Below, piece by piece: positions 36,494-44,675 of a stretch of DNA of 64,000 nt (position 1 is the first letter of the stretch; every line of letters begins with the position of its first letter). A model generated the notes under the pieces. The model had not been told where the DNA came from and ran no database searches. It saw only the letters and a program-made list of their open reading frames with translations. The stretch covers positions 124,001 through 188,000 of the forward strand of contig NZ_JAIQWW010000003.1 of NCBI RefSeq assembly GCF_020164455.1. Direction: 5' to 3'. The DNA is from Phyllobacterium chamaecytisi. GTDB lineage: Bacteria > Pseudomonadota > Alphaproteobacteria > Rhizobiales > Rhizobiaceae. Both the position numbers and the translations under genes were made by a program.

Positions 36494-38026
36494 TCATTCC
36501 CGGACAAAGATGACGGCATTCTCATCGGAATACGCACGTCGCCAGCCGGTTAATTCGTTGAAGAAAGGGATGCGGCTGTCGCCAGTTGCTAGCAAAGCCC
36601 AGCCGATAGCATAGGTTTTCATCTGTTCTTCCAAAATCGGTTTTCCACTACTGTTGCCCGCCAACATAGTTTTCTTCATGAAGCCATTCAGAAAGAGCTG
36701 ATCGGTTCGGCCATCGATGAATGTCTTGATTCCATGGAAAATCAGCGTGCCGCCAAAATTGTAGGAATTGAAGACGTTCCCGGAGAGATTGTGCTGCTGG
36801 GCAAACGCGAGCGCACCTTTTGCCGATGTCTTTGGGCTTGGTTCGACCCCTGAAACCGAGGAGAATATTGCAGCCGTAGACACGATCAATATGCCGATCG
36901 TTGCTGAAATCGAGTGAAAATGGCTGGCAAGAAATTGCTCCAGGCGGTCGAGACGCCCCTTGGCCCATTTGTGGGCCGAGACCCAAGAGAATTGTTCACC
37001 GATTTCTGCCGCGAGAACGAGCGGTACCAGCAGAACAAAAAGATAGGCAAAGCGCTGATGCGTGAGGAGGAGATGCAGATTGAAGAGGAGAAACAGTGCC
37101 TTGGGCCATCCGATTTGCACTCGTGAGACGAGCAGCCCGAGAAGAGCTACCAGGAGGAACGCCTCCATAAGGTAAGAATCCGAGGCGTTGAAGGGCTGCC
37201 ATTCGTCGATATAGGCTACCGCCTCGTTGCCGTAGGCAACTGAAAAGGTCGCGAGGATGGCCTTGATACCGTAAGGGTTGAGCAAGGTCACGACGGGGCA
37301 AAGCATCCCAAAGGCCACCCATCTGCCGAGGAGACCCGGCTTCGTCAGGCGAGTCCGCGCCAGAAAATCCAGGCCCGCGAATGCCGCGATAATGAATCCG
37401 AATGTGAATGTCGCGTGGAGATTCGCCCAAAGGCATATGAGCGGCAGCAACCACAATGGTGGTGCTTGCTCCCTGCGCGAAGCCCGGAAAAGCTCCGCAG
37501 TCCAGATGATGATGATGGGAAGTGTGAAGACGAGCGGACGTGCTGTCAGGATCGGATTGATTAGGAGCGAGAGGAGGAATGTCAGGCCGAACGCTACCGT
37601 CGGTTTAAAGGAGGCGCTGAGATACCATGCAAGGAGGAAAACTGTTAACGTGATCATGGCGAGGGTCAATAATGTGACCCCGTTCCAGCCATTCAGAGAA
37701 TAGGCGAGTGCAAACAGTATCTGCCCAAGCCATTCCTTTGCTATCCAGGGACTGCCGGCAAAGGTATAGGAATACGTGTCGACCGTGGGAAACGTGCCGC
37801 TTGACAGCATGTCCAAACCGACCCGCACGTGCCACCAATTATCAGGATCCTGCAAAAGCCCGCCAGCGGCGTAAATCAGCGTTGCCGCTTTGAAAATTGC
37901 GACAACCAAACAGAAGAGCAGCCTGACGCGCTGGTCGTCTGCGATCGAGGAACCCGAAACGGTTGGCGCTCGCGTGTAGGTATCTTCAACCATTCTATCG
38001 GGGCTCACTTCTTCCGTTGATTGCAT
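36494..38026 (-). CDS. Polytopic membrane protein, GT-C glycosyltransferase-like
   Basis: 510 residues from the ATG at 38026; a longer frame starts at 38110 but runs inside the GtrA gene. About eleven hydrophobic segments are visible. An acidic DPDNWWHVRVG motif follows the first helix, and a soluble C-terminal part holds NSYNFGGTLIFHGIKTFIDGRTDQL. Together these fit a GT-C-fold transferase using a polyprenyl-phosphate sugar on the periplasmic side. With GtrA- and GtrB-like neighbours it would fill the GtrC role. Its acceptor (O-antigen or other surface glycan) is unknown. Confidence 0.65.
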   Translation of the reverse strand: MQSTEEVSPDRMVEDTYTRAPTVSGSSIADDQRVRLLFCLVVAIFKAATLIYAAGGLLQDPDNWWHVRVGLDMLSSGTFPTVDTYSYTFAGSPWIAKEWLGQILFALAYSLNGWNGVTLLTLAMITLTVFLLAWYLSASFKPTVAFGLTFLLSLLINPILTARPLVFTLPIIIIWTAELFRASRREQAPPLWLLPLICLWANLHATFTFGFIIAAFAGLDFLARTRLTKPGLLGRWVAFGMLCPVVTLLNPYGIKAILATFSVAYGNEAVAYIDEWQPFNASDSYLMEAFLLVALLGLLVSRVQIGWPKALFLLFNLHLLLTHQRFAYLFVLLVPLVLAAEIGEQFSWVSAHKWAKGRLDRLEQFLASHFHSISATIGILIVSTAAIFSSVSGVEPSPKTSAKGALAFAQQHNLSGNVFNSYNFGGTLIFHGIKTFIDGRTDQLFLNGFMKKTMLAGNSSGKPILEEQMKTYAIGWALLATGDSRIPFFNELTGWRRAYSDENAVIFVRE

Positions 38027-38447
38027 GCCGATTGTTAATCGAATTTGGTGTGTTTTCTGCAAACACGAAATAGACCGATCCCAGATAGAAAAGGATTGTA
38101 TAGGCACCAATGCCCAGCAGATGAATCATCGGGCCGATCAGTCCGGTTGAACGCGCCGCGAGAACAATTCCAAGATTGACCGCATAGGCCACCAGAAACG
38201 TTGCGACGTATCTTGCGATAACGCTTGGCGACGCATTTTGCTTGTTCCCGAAGGTCCACCGGTTGTTGAGGCCGAAGCTCAAGACGAGACCCGCAGCGTA
38301 GCCGATCAAGTTCGAAACGACGTCACCATTTCCAAGCCAAAGGGCAAACAGAATTACAGTGTATCCGAACGCTGTGTTCAGAACGCCAACGGATGCGAAA
38401 CGCACGATCTGCAGATAGTCAAATGGACGATTTGACCGCGTGGACAT
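37995..38447 (-). CDS. GtrA-family membrane protein (glycolipid flippase-type)
   Basis: 150 residues from MSTRSNRPF at 38447; the longer frame upstream overlaps the methyltransferase gene. It has four hydrophobic segments and GtrA motifs: RFASVGVLNTAFGYTVIL near 15-32, and FGLNNRWTFGNK near 68-79. GtrA proteins are thought to flip undecaprenyl-phosphate-sugar across the inner membrane. It overlaps both neighbours, as expected for one tightly packed operon. Confidence 0.88.
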   Translation of the reverse strand: MSTRSNRPFDYLQIVRFASVGVLNTAFGYTVILFALWLGNGDVVSNLIGYAAGLVLSFGLNNRWTFGNKQNASPSVIARYVATFLVAYAVNLGIVLAARSTGLIGPMIHLLGIGAYTILFYLGSVYFVFAENTPNSINNRHAINGRSEPR

Positions 38448-39120
38448 AGTACTGCGCTCCGATCGGAATTTTGGCGAAATGGCGCTCGAGCGACCGCAGC
38501 CTCGCCAACAGACGCGGAAAAAAGATGCGGTAAACGATGCGTGATCTGGACAGGCCGGCGTCAGCGATCTCTGCGCGCATATCTTTCGCCTTGATAAGAA
38601 CTGCGTTCTCGTCGAACGGACAATTGCGCACAGCATGCAAGGTGAGCGGGTTCCACGGATTGTGCTCGAAGAGAAAGAAGTTTCCGCCCGTCGTCAGAAC
38701 CCTGCTGATTTCCTGGAGAAGGCCCAAATGGAGATCACTGGGGATATGGTGAAAAACGCACGCAACAAATACCAGGTCGAAATGTCCATTGTCATACGGG
38801 ATCGTTCTGCCATCGAATTGCTGGAAGTGCGCTTGGCCGGGAAACCGCTTCTGAGCGATATCGAGGGATTGCGAAGAGGGGTCCAGCAACACTATTTCGC
38901 TCTCGGGAAACGCAGCTTTGAGATAGCCCAGTGAATTGCCCACACCGCCGCCGAAATCGAGTATGCGTCGTGGTTTCACACCCGCGGCTGCGAGTACGGC
39001 AGCAACGTCGTCAATCTTGTACTTGGCAAAGAAATCCGGAGTTTCACCGCTCAGACGAATGCTGGCGGCGTGCTGCTGGTGATACTCCGACGCGAACTGG
39101 TCAAATTCGGCCTCGAGCAT
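38419..39120 (-). CDS. Class I SAM-dependent methyltransferase
   Basis: 233 residues with SAM motif I RILDFGGGVGNSLGYL near 52-67, motif II VLLDPSSQSL, and post-motif LVFVACVFHHIP. Its start overlaps the end of the glycosyltransferase gene and its end overlaps gtrA. In this setting it probably methylates a sugar or lipid intermediate of the glycan, but small-molecule methylation cannot be excluded. Confidence 0.88.
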   Translation of the reverse strand: MLEAEFDQFASEYHQQHAASIRLSGETPDFFAKYKIDDVAAVLAAAGVKPRRILDFGGGVGNSLGYLKAAFPESEIVLLDPSSQSLDIAQKRFPGQAHFQQFDGRTIPYDNGHFDLVFVACVFHHIPSDLHLGLLQEISRVLTTGGNFFLFEHNPWNPLTLHAVRNCPFDENAVLIKAKDMRAEIADAGLSRSRIVYRIFFPRLLARLRSLERHFAKIPIGAQYYVHAVKSSI

Positions 39121-40141
39121 GGACGACCTCCTTCACTCGTTCCTGCAGACGATGGATGGGTAGATCCTGGCGAGCGCTAACCGCGTCGTAAGAGACGATC
39201 TCATTGACGAGGTAAAGCGGACGCCGCTTCGTCTCCATGTACATCCGCCCGAGATACTCGCCAAAAATACCGAGCACCAGAAGCTGAACGCTGCCAAGTA
39301 TGAGGACTATGGCTGCCAGACTGGTCCAGCCGGGCAAAACGTTCCCGGCAATCCAGGAACAGAAAGTGTAACCCAGCGCGAAAAGTCCAAGAATCCCGAA
39401 GATCATGCCGAGGTGCGACGCGAAGCGGAGCGGAGCGATGGAAAAGCTTGTCATTGCGTCCATCGCCAGCAAGAGCATTTTCTTGAACGGGTAATGCGTG
39501 GTGCCAGCAAAGCGCCGGCACCTTTCATAAGGGAGGGCGACTTGCCTCAAGCCGATCCAGCTGACCATTCCGCGAATGAACCGATAACGCTCCGGCATCG
39601 AATTCAGATGATTAAGGGTCCGGCGGCTCATCAGGCGAAAATCGCCGGTGTCAGGAGCAATATCCACGTCGACCATCTTGCGCAACAACCGATAAAACAT
39701 CGCCGCCGAAGCGAGTTTGAACCAGCTTTCTCCCTCGCGTTTCAGGCGTTGGCCATAGACGACATCATAGCCTTCATCCATCCTGGCCATCATTTGGCCG
39801 ACAAGTTCCGGGGGATCCTGCAGATCGGCATCGAGAATAAGAATTCTTTGGCCACGACAAATATCCAGGCCTGCGCTGAGCGCAATTTGATGGCCATAAT
39901 TGCGGGCAAGATCGACTGCGACGAGGTGAGGGTCTGTTGCGGCCAAACTGAAGACCGCCTGGCGGGTGCCGTCTGTCGCACCATCGATGACGAGGACAAT
40001 CTCGTAGGACTGGCCAACCTGTTGCTGACACGCCGCGGTCACGCGTCGATAGAGCTCATCGATGCCGTCCACTTCATTGTAGCAAGGGATGACGGCAGAG
40101 AGCGCAATATTCTGTGGTTGATTTAACTTTGTCTTTGGCAA
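39101..40141 (-). CDS. GT2 polyprenyl-phosphate glycosyltransferase (GtrB/ArnC/DPM1-like)
   Basis: 346 residues. The GT-A domain is clear: LSAVIPCYNEVDGIDELYRR near 14-33, then LDADLQDPPELV with the DxD-type acidic site near 100. Two C-terminal transmembrane helices are near 240-310 and the family EYLGRMYMETKRRPLYLV motif near 310. This architecture matches GtrB and ArnC, which load sugar from a nucleotide donor onto undecaprenyl phosphate on the cytoplasmic face. It is the first gene of the leftward operon. Confidence 0.9.
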   Translation of the reverse strand: MPKTKLNQPQNIALSAVIPCYNEVDGIDELYRRVTAACQQQVGQSYEIVLVIDGATDGTRQAVFSLAATDPHLVAVDLARNYGHQIALSAGLDICRGQRILILDADLQDPPELVGQMMARMDEGYDVVYGQRLKREGESWFKLASAAMFYRLLRKMVDVDIAPDTGDFRLMSRRTLNHLNSMPERYRFIRGMVSWIGLRQVALPYERCRRFAGTTHYPFKKMLLLAMDAMTSFSIAPLRFASHLGMIFGILGLFALGYTFCSWIAGNVLPGWTSLAAIVLILGSVQLLVLGIFGEYLGRMYMETKRRPLYLVNEIVSYDAVSARQDLPIHRLQERVKEVVHARGRI

Positions 40142-40365
40142 CGACCTTACCCCAAATTTTCACGATATTCATACTAGTTCGGGTAGAGATTAAGCATCTG
40201 ACTTCGTTGCCTGATTGCCCGCACCCAAAGGTCGTATGGACAGGGTGCTTGGCAGCAGAAGGTTGCCAGTCTGGTCTCTCGATCAAACGGTGTTCTGGAT
40301 TGCCGCGAACATCGATGATCGGGACAAGGCGAACTCGGGTAAACCCGGTTACAAAGATGTGGTAT

Positions 40366-40401
40366 TTGGTGGAGCTGCCCGCGATCGGGCAGCTCCACCA
40401 A
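40366..40401 (-). terminator. Perfect 16-bp hairpin after the pilin gene
   Basis: TTGGTGGAGCTGCCCG (40366-40381) and its exact complement (40386-40401) flank a CGAT loop, 7 bp beyond the pilin stop. No T-run follows on the minus strand, so it may stabilise the pilin message rather than end it by itself. Confidence 0.6.
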
Positions 40402-40407
40402 CTAAAC

Positions 40408-40587
40408 TTAGTTAACTACAACACCGTTCATCTTGGTGCCGAGCTTGTTGAATACGCTGTTGAGGCCGTTGCCGAGCGTGCCTGCACCGGCAATGATGCC
40501 GACGGAGATAAGGGCAGCAATCAGGCCATATTCGATGGCAGTTGCGCCGGATTCGTCTTTAAGGAAGCGTGCGAAGAGAGTGTTCAT
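40408..40587 (-). CDS. Flp-type type IVb pilin
   Basis: 59 residues from MNTLFARF at 40587. The Flp prepilin signature is present: a short basic leader, cleavage expected in ESG-ATAIEYGLIAALI with the essential Glu five residues in, then one hydrophobic helix. Flp pilins build Tad pili for adhesion. No cpa/tad assembly gene is in the window, so export depends on a locus elsewhere. Confidence 0.88.
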   Translation of the reverse strand: MNTLFARFLKDESGATAIEYGLIAALISVGIIAGAGTLGNGLNSVFNKLGTKMNGVVVN

Positions 40588-40956
40588 TTGATTGCCTATC
40601 CTGTTGTTGTGCATGGTTTCGTTGAACCGTCCTCAACATAGATTTCCAGCAATTGCAGTTTCACTAATATAGATGGTTACTGAAAAGTGACTGAATTTGT
40701 TGCTTAAATTAGTTTTACGGAAGTCGATTAAATTCAGTTAAATTATTAGGTACTTGTAATTCCAACTAGGTTCAGCCGTCGCTGCTTAGAATTCGAGTTG
40801 ACGTGTGATCTGGTCAGAATATCCTTATTTGAGGAAAGTTTTAGTTAAATTGACGCGGCCGTCTAAAGTAAAAATTAACTAATAACAACAGTCTCTTTTG
40901 CTAAATTACTCAATGAGGAGGACGATTCAACGGGACTTTGAAAGGAGAGGCGAACA
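40588..40956. other. AT-rich divergent promoter region of two pilin genes
   Basis: 369 bp, clearly AT-rich compared with surrounding genes, between divergent Flp genes. It must hold both promoters. TTAA-containing motifs are frequent (near 40707-40745 and 40854-40882), but no symmetrical operator stands out. Confidence 0.4.
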
Positions 40957-41112
40957 ATGACAAAGCTCTTCGCGCGCTTCCTCAAGGACGAAACCGGCGC
41001 AAGTGCGGTTGAATACGCACTGATCGTTGCTCTGATAGCAGTTGCCATCATCGGCGCTACCAGCAAACTTGGAACCAGCATTAAAGATATGTTCGAGAAG
41101 CCCAGCCCATAG
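40957..41112 (+). CDS. Second Flp-type type IVb pilin
   Basis: An ATG at 40957 behind a GGAGAGG site gives 51 residues starting MTKLFARFLKDETGASAVEY. The prepilin cleavage site (TG-ASAVEYALIVALIAVAII) and the single helix match the pilin at 40408-40587; the tail is shorter. It is easily missed because of its length. It converges on the class II aldolase gene, with one base between the stops. Confidence 0.85.
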   Translation: MTKLFARFLKDETGASAVEYALIVALIAVAIIGATSKLGTSIKDMFEKPSP

Positions 41113-41113
41113 G

Positions 41114-41797
41114 TCAGACAGGGCCCAATTTACCCGCATGATAGTCCCAGACCTTTTGCAAGAGGTTGGGCTTCCAGAGATTGGCTGCGATCGTGGCGAC
41201 CTGTTCAGGCGTCAGAACCGTTGGTGTGCCGAGGCTTTTGGCCAAATACTGCCTTTGCGTATTTTCCTCGAGGTACACTGCAAGGACGAATGCTTCGAGA
41301 ATACTGGCCGCAGCGATCACCGATCCATGCGATTTCAACATTGCGATGCGATGCGCACCAAGCGTTGTGGCAAGCGCTTCACCGAGTTCCTTGGTGTTGA
41401 TTGATGCTATCTCGCCAAACTGCATGATCTCGCCGATCACCGCTGCCTGCATGATCACCGGTTCAACGGGATTCCCCGTCATGCTGAAGAGCGTTGACCA
41501 CAGCGGGTGAGCGTGGATGACCGAACCCACGTCCGCGCGGCGACGGTATATCTCCGAATGGATGTGGAATTCCATCGGCGGGACTGCGCCGCCATCGACC
41601 GGCTTGCCGTCGAAATCGGTCATGACGATATCGTCGATAGTGAGTGCCGAGCGGACCGATGCACCGGAATTGATCAGCATTCGATTTTCGCCAGGAACAC
41701 GCCAACTGGCATGGCCGTTGAAATCTATGATTCCCGCGCGTTCGAGCATAAGGATCGCATCGACCAGCATGCGCTTCTGTTGAGTGTAGTTATCCAT
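41114..41797 (-). CDS. Class II aldolase/adducin-family protein
   Basis: 227 residues. The fold is recognised from NGHASWRVPGENRMLINSG near 25-43, the metal site VIHAHPLWSTLF near 93-104, and MLKSHGSVIAA near 153-163 with the third His. These proteins are Zn-dependent aldolases, dehydratases or decarboxylases acting on small oxygenated acids or sugar phosphates. It lies 44 bp after the orphan binding-protein gene and probably belongs to the aromatic-acid regulon. A decarboxylase role on a hydroxylated aromatic acid is possible. Confidence 0.85.
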   Translation of the reverse strand: MDNYTQQKRMLVDAILMLERAGIIDFNGHASWRVPGENRMLINSGASVRSALTIDDIVMTDFDGKPVDGGAVPPMEFHIHSEIYRRRADVGSVIHAHPLWSTLFSMTGNPVEPVIMQAAVIGEIMQFGEIASINTKELGEALATTLGAHRIAMLKSHGSVIAAASILEAFVLAVYLEENTQRQYLAKSLGTPTVLTPEQVATIAANLWKPNLLQKVWDYHAGKLGPV

Positions 41798-41841
41798 GTC
41801 CTGCCAGTTCCATGCCAGATTGTGTCTGAGATACCCCGCGC

Positions 41842-42879
41842 TTATTTTCTTTGTTGATACGGCCCCAGTTCCTTGACTGCTGCGTCGGCGAACGACGCGT
41901 CGAGGATTTGGGCGACAGTTGCGCTTGCCGGTACGAGACCTTCGCTCTGGAAGTATTTGAGATCGTTTTCAAGGCTGGCGGTGTTGAGCTTGCCGTCGGG
42001 ATCGATGCCTTGCGGGACAATGGCGCGATAGACGGAAGCATCCTTGATCGGTGTATATTCGGTCAATATGGAGATCACTTCGTCCGCGGCCGGGCCGGCC
42101 AGCTTGCCGTTGGCAAGCGCGTCATTGTAGTCGCGAAGCGCATGGATATAGGCGCGCATGAATGCTTTTGCGGCATCGGGCTGTTCCCCGATGAACTCTG
42201 CCGAGTACAGGACAACCGCGAGCTGGTGATTGGGGTAAATCTCGTCATCGCCCATGATACGAACGGCGGCGCCACGGCGTACGGCTTCTGTTGCGGAAGG
42301 TTCGGTTGTCAAAGCCGCGTCAACGGCCTTGTTCTCCAGCGCGATGATATGTTGGGGAAATGAGAGGAATACACGCTCGACATCGCTGGGTTTAAGCCCC
42401 GCCTTTTTCAACGCCTCGTTCATGGTCGATGTCGATGCGCTGCCAGTGGCACTGCCCGCAACCTTCATGCCTTTGAGATCGGCGAGCGACTTGTACTTGC
42501 CGCTTTCCACGAGATCCTTGCGAACCAGAAGTGGCTGATAGCCGTAACCTGGGGGCGTCGAACCCTTGTCGGCGACAACCTTGATTCCGATCCCTCGTGC
42601 CACGGCATTGTACAATCCTGCCGATACCGAGCCGCCGGCAACGTCGAGTTGGCCGGCTCCAAGCGGAGCAACCATCTTCGCGCCGGAATCGAAGGGCACG
42701 AACTCCGCCTCGATACCTTCTTCGCGGAAGTAGCCTTTTTTGTCGGCGATGAAGAAAGCGATATCACTGCTGGCGTTGACGATACCGATTTTCACCTTGG
42801 TGAGTTCCGCCGCCATCGCGCTCATCGCATTCAATGACAAACAGGCGATGAGCGCTGCTCCCAGCAAAAGTTTCTTCAT
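41842..42879 (-). CDS. ABC importer substrate-binding protein (NMT1/SsuA-like), without permease genes nearby
   Basis: 345 residues with a Sec signal peptide (cleavage near SAMA-A) and a GGGAG ribosome site. The mature protein is of the NMT1/THI5/SsuA type (KIGIVNASSDIAFFIADKKGYFREEGIEAEFVPFDSG). This class serves importers of sulfonates, nitriles, thiamine precursors and, in catabolic clusters, aromatic acids such as phthalate. No cognate permease or ATPase is found in this region. The composite GTTC operator is just upstream. Confidence 0.9.
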   Translation of the reverse strand: MKKLLLGAALIACLSLNAMSAMAAELTKVKIGIVNASSDIAFFIADKKGYFREEGIEAEFVPFDSGAKMVAPLGAGQLDVAGGSVSAGLYNAVARGIGIKVVADKGSTPPGYGYQPLLVRKDLVESGKYKSLADLKGMKVAGSATGSASTSTMNEALKKAGLKPSDVERVFLSFPQHIIALENKAVDAALTTEPSATEAVRRGAAVRIMGDDEIYPNHQLAVVLYSAEFIGEQPDAAKAFMRAYIHALRDYNDALANGKLAGPAADEVISILTEYTPIKDASVYRAIVPQGIDPDGKLNTASLENDLKYFQSEGLVPASATVAQILDASFADAAVKELGPYQQRK

Positions 42880-42922
42880 GATGCCACTCCCGATATCCGT
42901 GCAACCACAGACGCAGCCAACT

Positions 42923-42946
42923 GTTCCGCTATAAAGAACAACGTTC
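42923..42946. promoter_or_regulatory. Composite operator 1: GTTC-n9-GAAC-n3-GTTC
   Basis: GTTCCGCTATAAAGAAC (42923-42939) followed by AAC and GTTC (42943-42946). The same three-part layout occurs near 48865 and 60335. It sits 44 bp upstream of the binding-protein gene. An IclR-type regulator such as the one at 50965-51828 would suit a palindrome plus a third half-site, as in PcaU operators. Confidence 0.65.
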
Positions 42947-43046
42947 CTCTAAAACGAGCTTAGCATTGTGAAGGATGATGTCAACCTGACGCGAGCGCGC
43001 ACACATGCTCACCACCCTGCAGAACCCCTGGAGCAATGTTCTCAAG

Positions 43047-43466
43047 TCAAAGCTGGCTTTTTGGCAATCCCGCCGGCACCACGTGCAGATGTCCGTACCT
43101 TACTGCACGCTCCGAAATGACGTGTTCAGCGAAATGCTGAACCTGGTCCGGCGGTCCTTTGAGGACACCGATTTCGAGGCAGTTGTCATGATCGAGATGG
43201 ACATGCATGCTCGATACAGCAAGTGAATGATGATCATGGAAGGTATTGGTCAACCGGCGTGCAAGATCGCGTGCCCCATGATCGAAGACATAGCTCAGAA
43301 CACCGATCACCTGCGTTGCTGCACCTGTTTCGATTGATGTCAGCTTCATCCCGGCCCTCGCCAGGTCGCGGATGGCCTCGGAGCGATTTTGATAGCCCTT
43401 TGCCGCGATCACCCTGTCGAGTTCCTCCATCAAATCGTCATCGAGGGTGATCGTTATTCTTTGCAT
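43047..43466 (-). CDS. nikR: Nickel-responsive regulator NikR
   Basis: 139 residues from the ATG at 43466, with GGAG seven bases upstream. The ribbon-helix-helix domain is [20 protein letters not shown] to about residue 45. The C-terminal ACT-like domain has the high-affinity nickel ligands in [23 protein letters not shown] (His, His-x-His, Cys). Nickel-loaded NikR represses uptake genes. A NikR-type box lies between it and the divergent nickel permease. Confidence 0.95.
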   Translation of the reverse strand: MQRITITLDDDLMEELDRVIAAKGYQNRSEAIRDLARAGMKLTSIETGAATQVIGVLSYVFDHGARDLARRLTNTFHDHHSLAVSSMHVHLDHDNCLEIGVLKGPPDQVQHFAEHVISERAVRYGHLHVVPAGLPKSQL

Positions 43467-43496
43467 CTTCGGCTCCAAGTTTTTTTAAACGGGCGA

Positions 43497-43524
43497 GTAA
43501 GATTTTTTCGCGTAGACATCATAC
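43497..43524. promoter_or_regulatory. NikR-binding site
   Basis: GTAAGA-n16-TCATAC matches the E. coli NikR operator GTATGA-n16-TCATAC in 11 of 12 positions with exact spacing. It lies between nikR and the NiCoT gene, so it can serve both. Confidence 0.75.
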
Positions 43525-43614
43525 TTTGCGATTTTCTATGGTTGCTTCCGATACAACGGCCCTCTGCGCATGTTTACCAGCACACGCGATACCTGGCCAG
43601 CGGAGGAGGCTTAT

Positions 43615-44667
43615 ATGATCCCCAATCCTTTCGACGATCAGCCGGCGCGGCTGAAGGCCAAGGTCATCGTGACCTATGTCATCCTGATCGCGGCCAACGT
43701 CGGCGCCTGGGCTTGGGCGTGGATTGCCTTTTCCGATCGCCCTTCATTGCTGGGGACTGCTCTTCTCGCCTACATGTTCGGTCTGCGCCATGCTTTCGAC
43801 GCCGATCATATTGCCGCGATCGATAATGTCGTCCGCAAGTTGATGCAGGAGGGCAAGACGCCTTATTCGGTCGGCTTCTTCTTTTCGCTGGGGCACTCAA
43901 GCATCGTCGTCATCGCTTCCCTGATCATTGCCGCGACAGCCGCTGCGATGCAGAGCAATCTTGAATCGTTCCATGATGTCGGCGGTGTCATCGGCACATC
44001 TGTGTCGGCCGTGTTCCTCCTCGTTATCGGCCTGGCCAATCTTTTTATCCTGCGGGGTATCTGGTCAGCTTTCAGCCGCGCGCGGCGCGGCGAGAAAATT
44101 GTCGACGAGGACCTCGACGCACTGCTGTCAGGACGAGGACTCATCGCTCGCATCTTCCGGCCGATTTTCCGCGTGGTTTCGCGGTCCTGGCATATGTATC
44201 CGATCGGCTTCCTGTTCGGGTTGGGTTTCGACACCGCAACGGAAATCGGCCTGCTCGGAATTTCGGCAGCGCAAGCGACGCAGGGCATGTCATTCTGGAC
44301 GATCCTCGTGTTTCCTGCGCTCTTCACAGCGGGCATGTCGCTCATGGACACGACCGATAGCGTCCTGATGACTGGTGCCTATGGTTGGGCGTCGATCAAC
44401 CCCATGCGCAAGCTTTGGTACAATCTGACAATCACCGGAGCGTCTGTCATCGTCGCTGTCTTTATCGGCGGCGTGGAAGCTCTTGGTCTGATCAGCGACA
44501 AGCTCGGACTTCAAGGAGCGTTCTGGCAGTTCGTTGGAGGGCTGAACGATAATCTGGCCAATTTCGGTTATGCAGTCGTCGGTATATTCGTCATGAGCTG
44601 GATCGTTTCGGTCATCGTCTATCGTGCCAAAGGCTATGACAATCTGCACGTCGAAGTATCGGCGTGA
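43615..44667 (+). CDS. NiCoT-family nickel/cobalt permease (HoxN/NixA type)
   Basis: 350 residues from the ATG at 43615, behind GGAGGAGG; a longer frame starts at 43570. The NiCoT signature RHAFDADHIAAIDN near 55-68 carries the metal-selecting His/Asp residues. LGFDTATEIGLL and FPALFTAGMSLMDTTDSVLM are also diagnostic. About eight transmembrane helices are expected. Next to NikR and its box, nickel is the likely substrate, perhaps for urease or hydrogenase elsewhere in the genome. Confidence 0.94.
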   Translation: MIPNPFDDQPARLKAKVIVTYVILIAANVGAWAWAWIAFSDRPSLLGTALLAYMFGLRHAFDADHIAAIDNVVRKLMQEGKTPYSVGFFFSLGHSSIVVIASLIIAATAAAMQSNLESFHDVGGVIGTSVSAVFLLVIGLANLFILRGIWSAFSRARRGEKIVDEDLDALLSGRGLIARIFRPIFRVVSRSWHMYPIGFLFGLGFDTATEIGLLGISAAQATQGMSFWTILVFPALFTAGMSLMDTTDSVLMTGAYGWASINPMRKLWYNLTITGASVIVAVFIGGVEALGLISDKLGLQGAFWQFVGGLNDNLANFGYAVVGIFVMSWIVSVIVYRAKGYDNLHVEVSA

Positions 44668-44675
44668 AACTTTTC

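Noticed and set aside
36494-38110. Start of the polytopic membrane protein at 38110
   Set aside because: The extra N-terminal residues lie inside the GtrA gene and lack a ribosome site; the ATG at 38026 is preferred.
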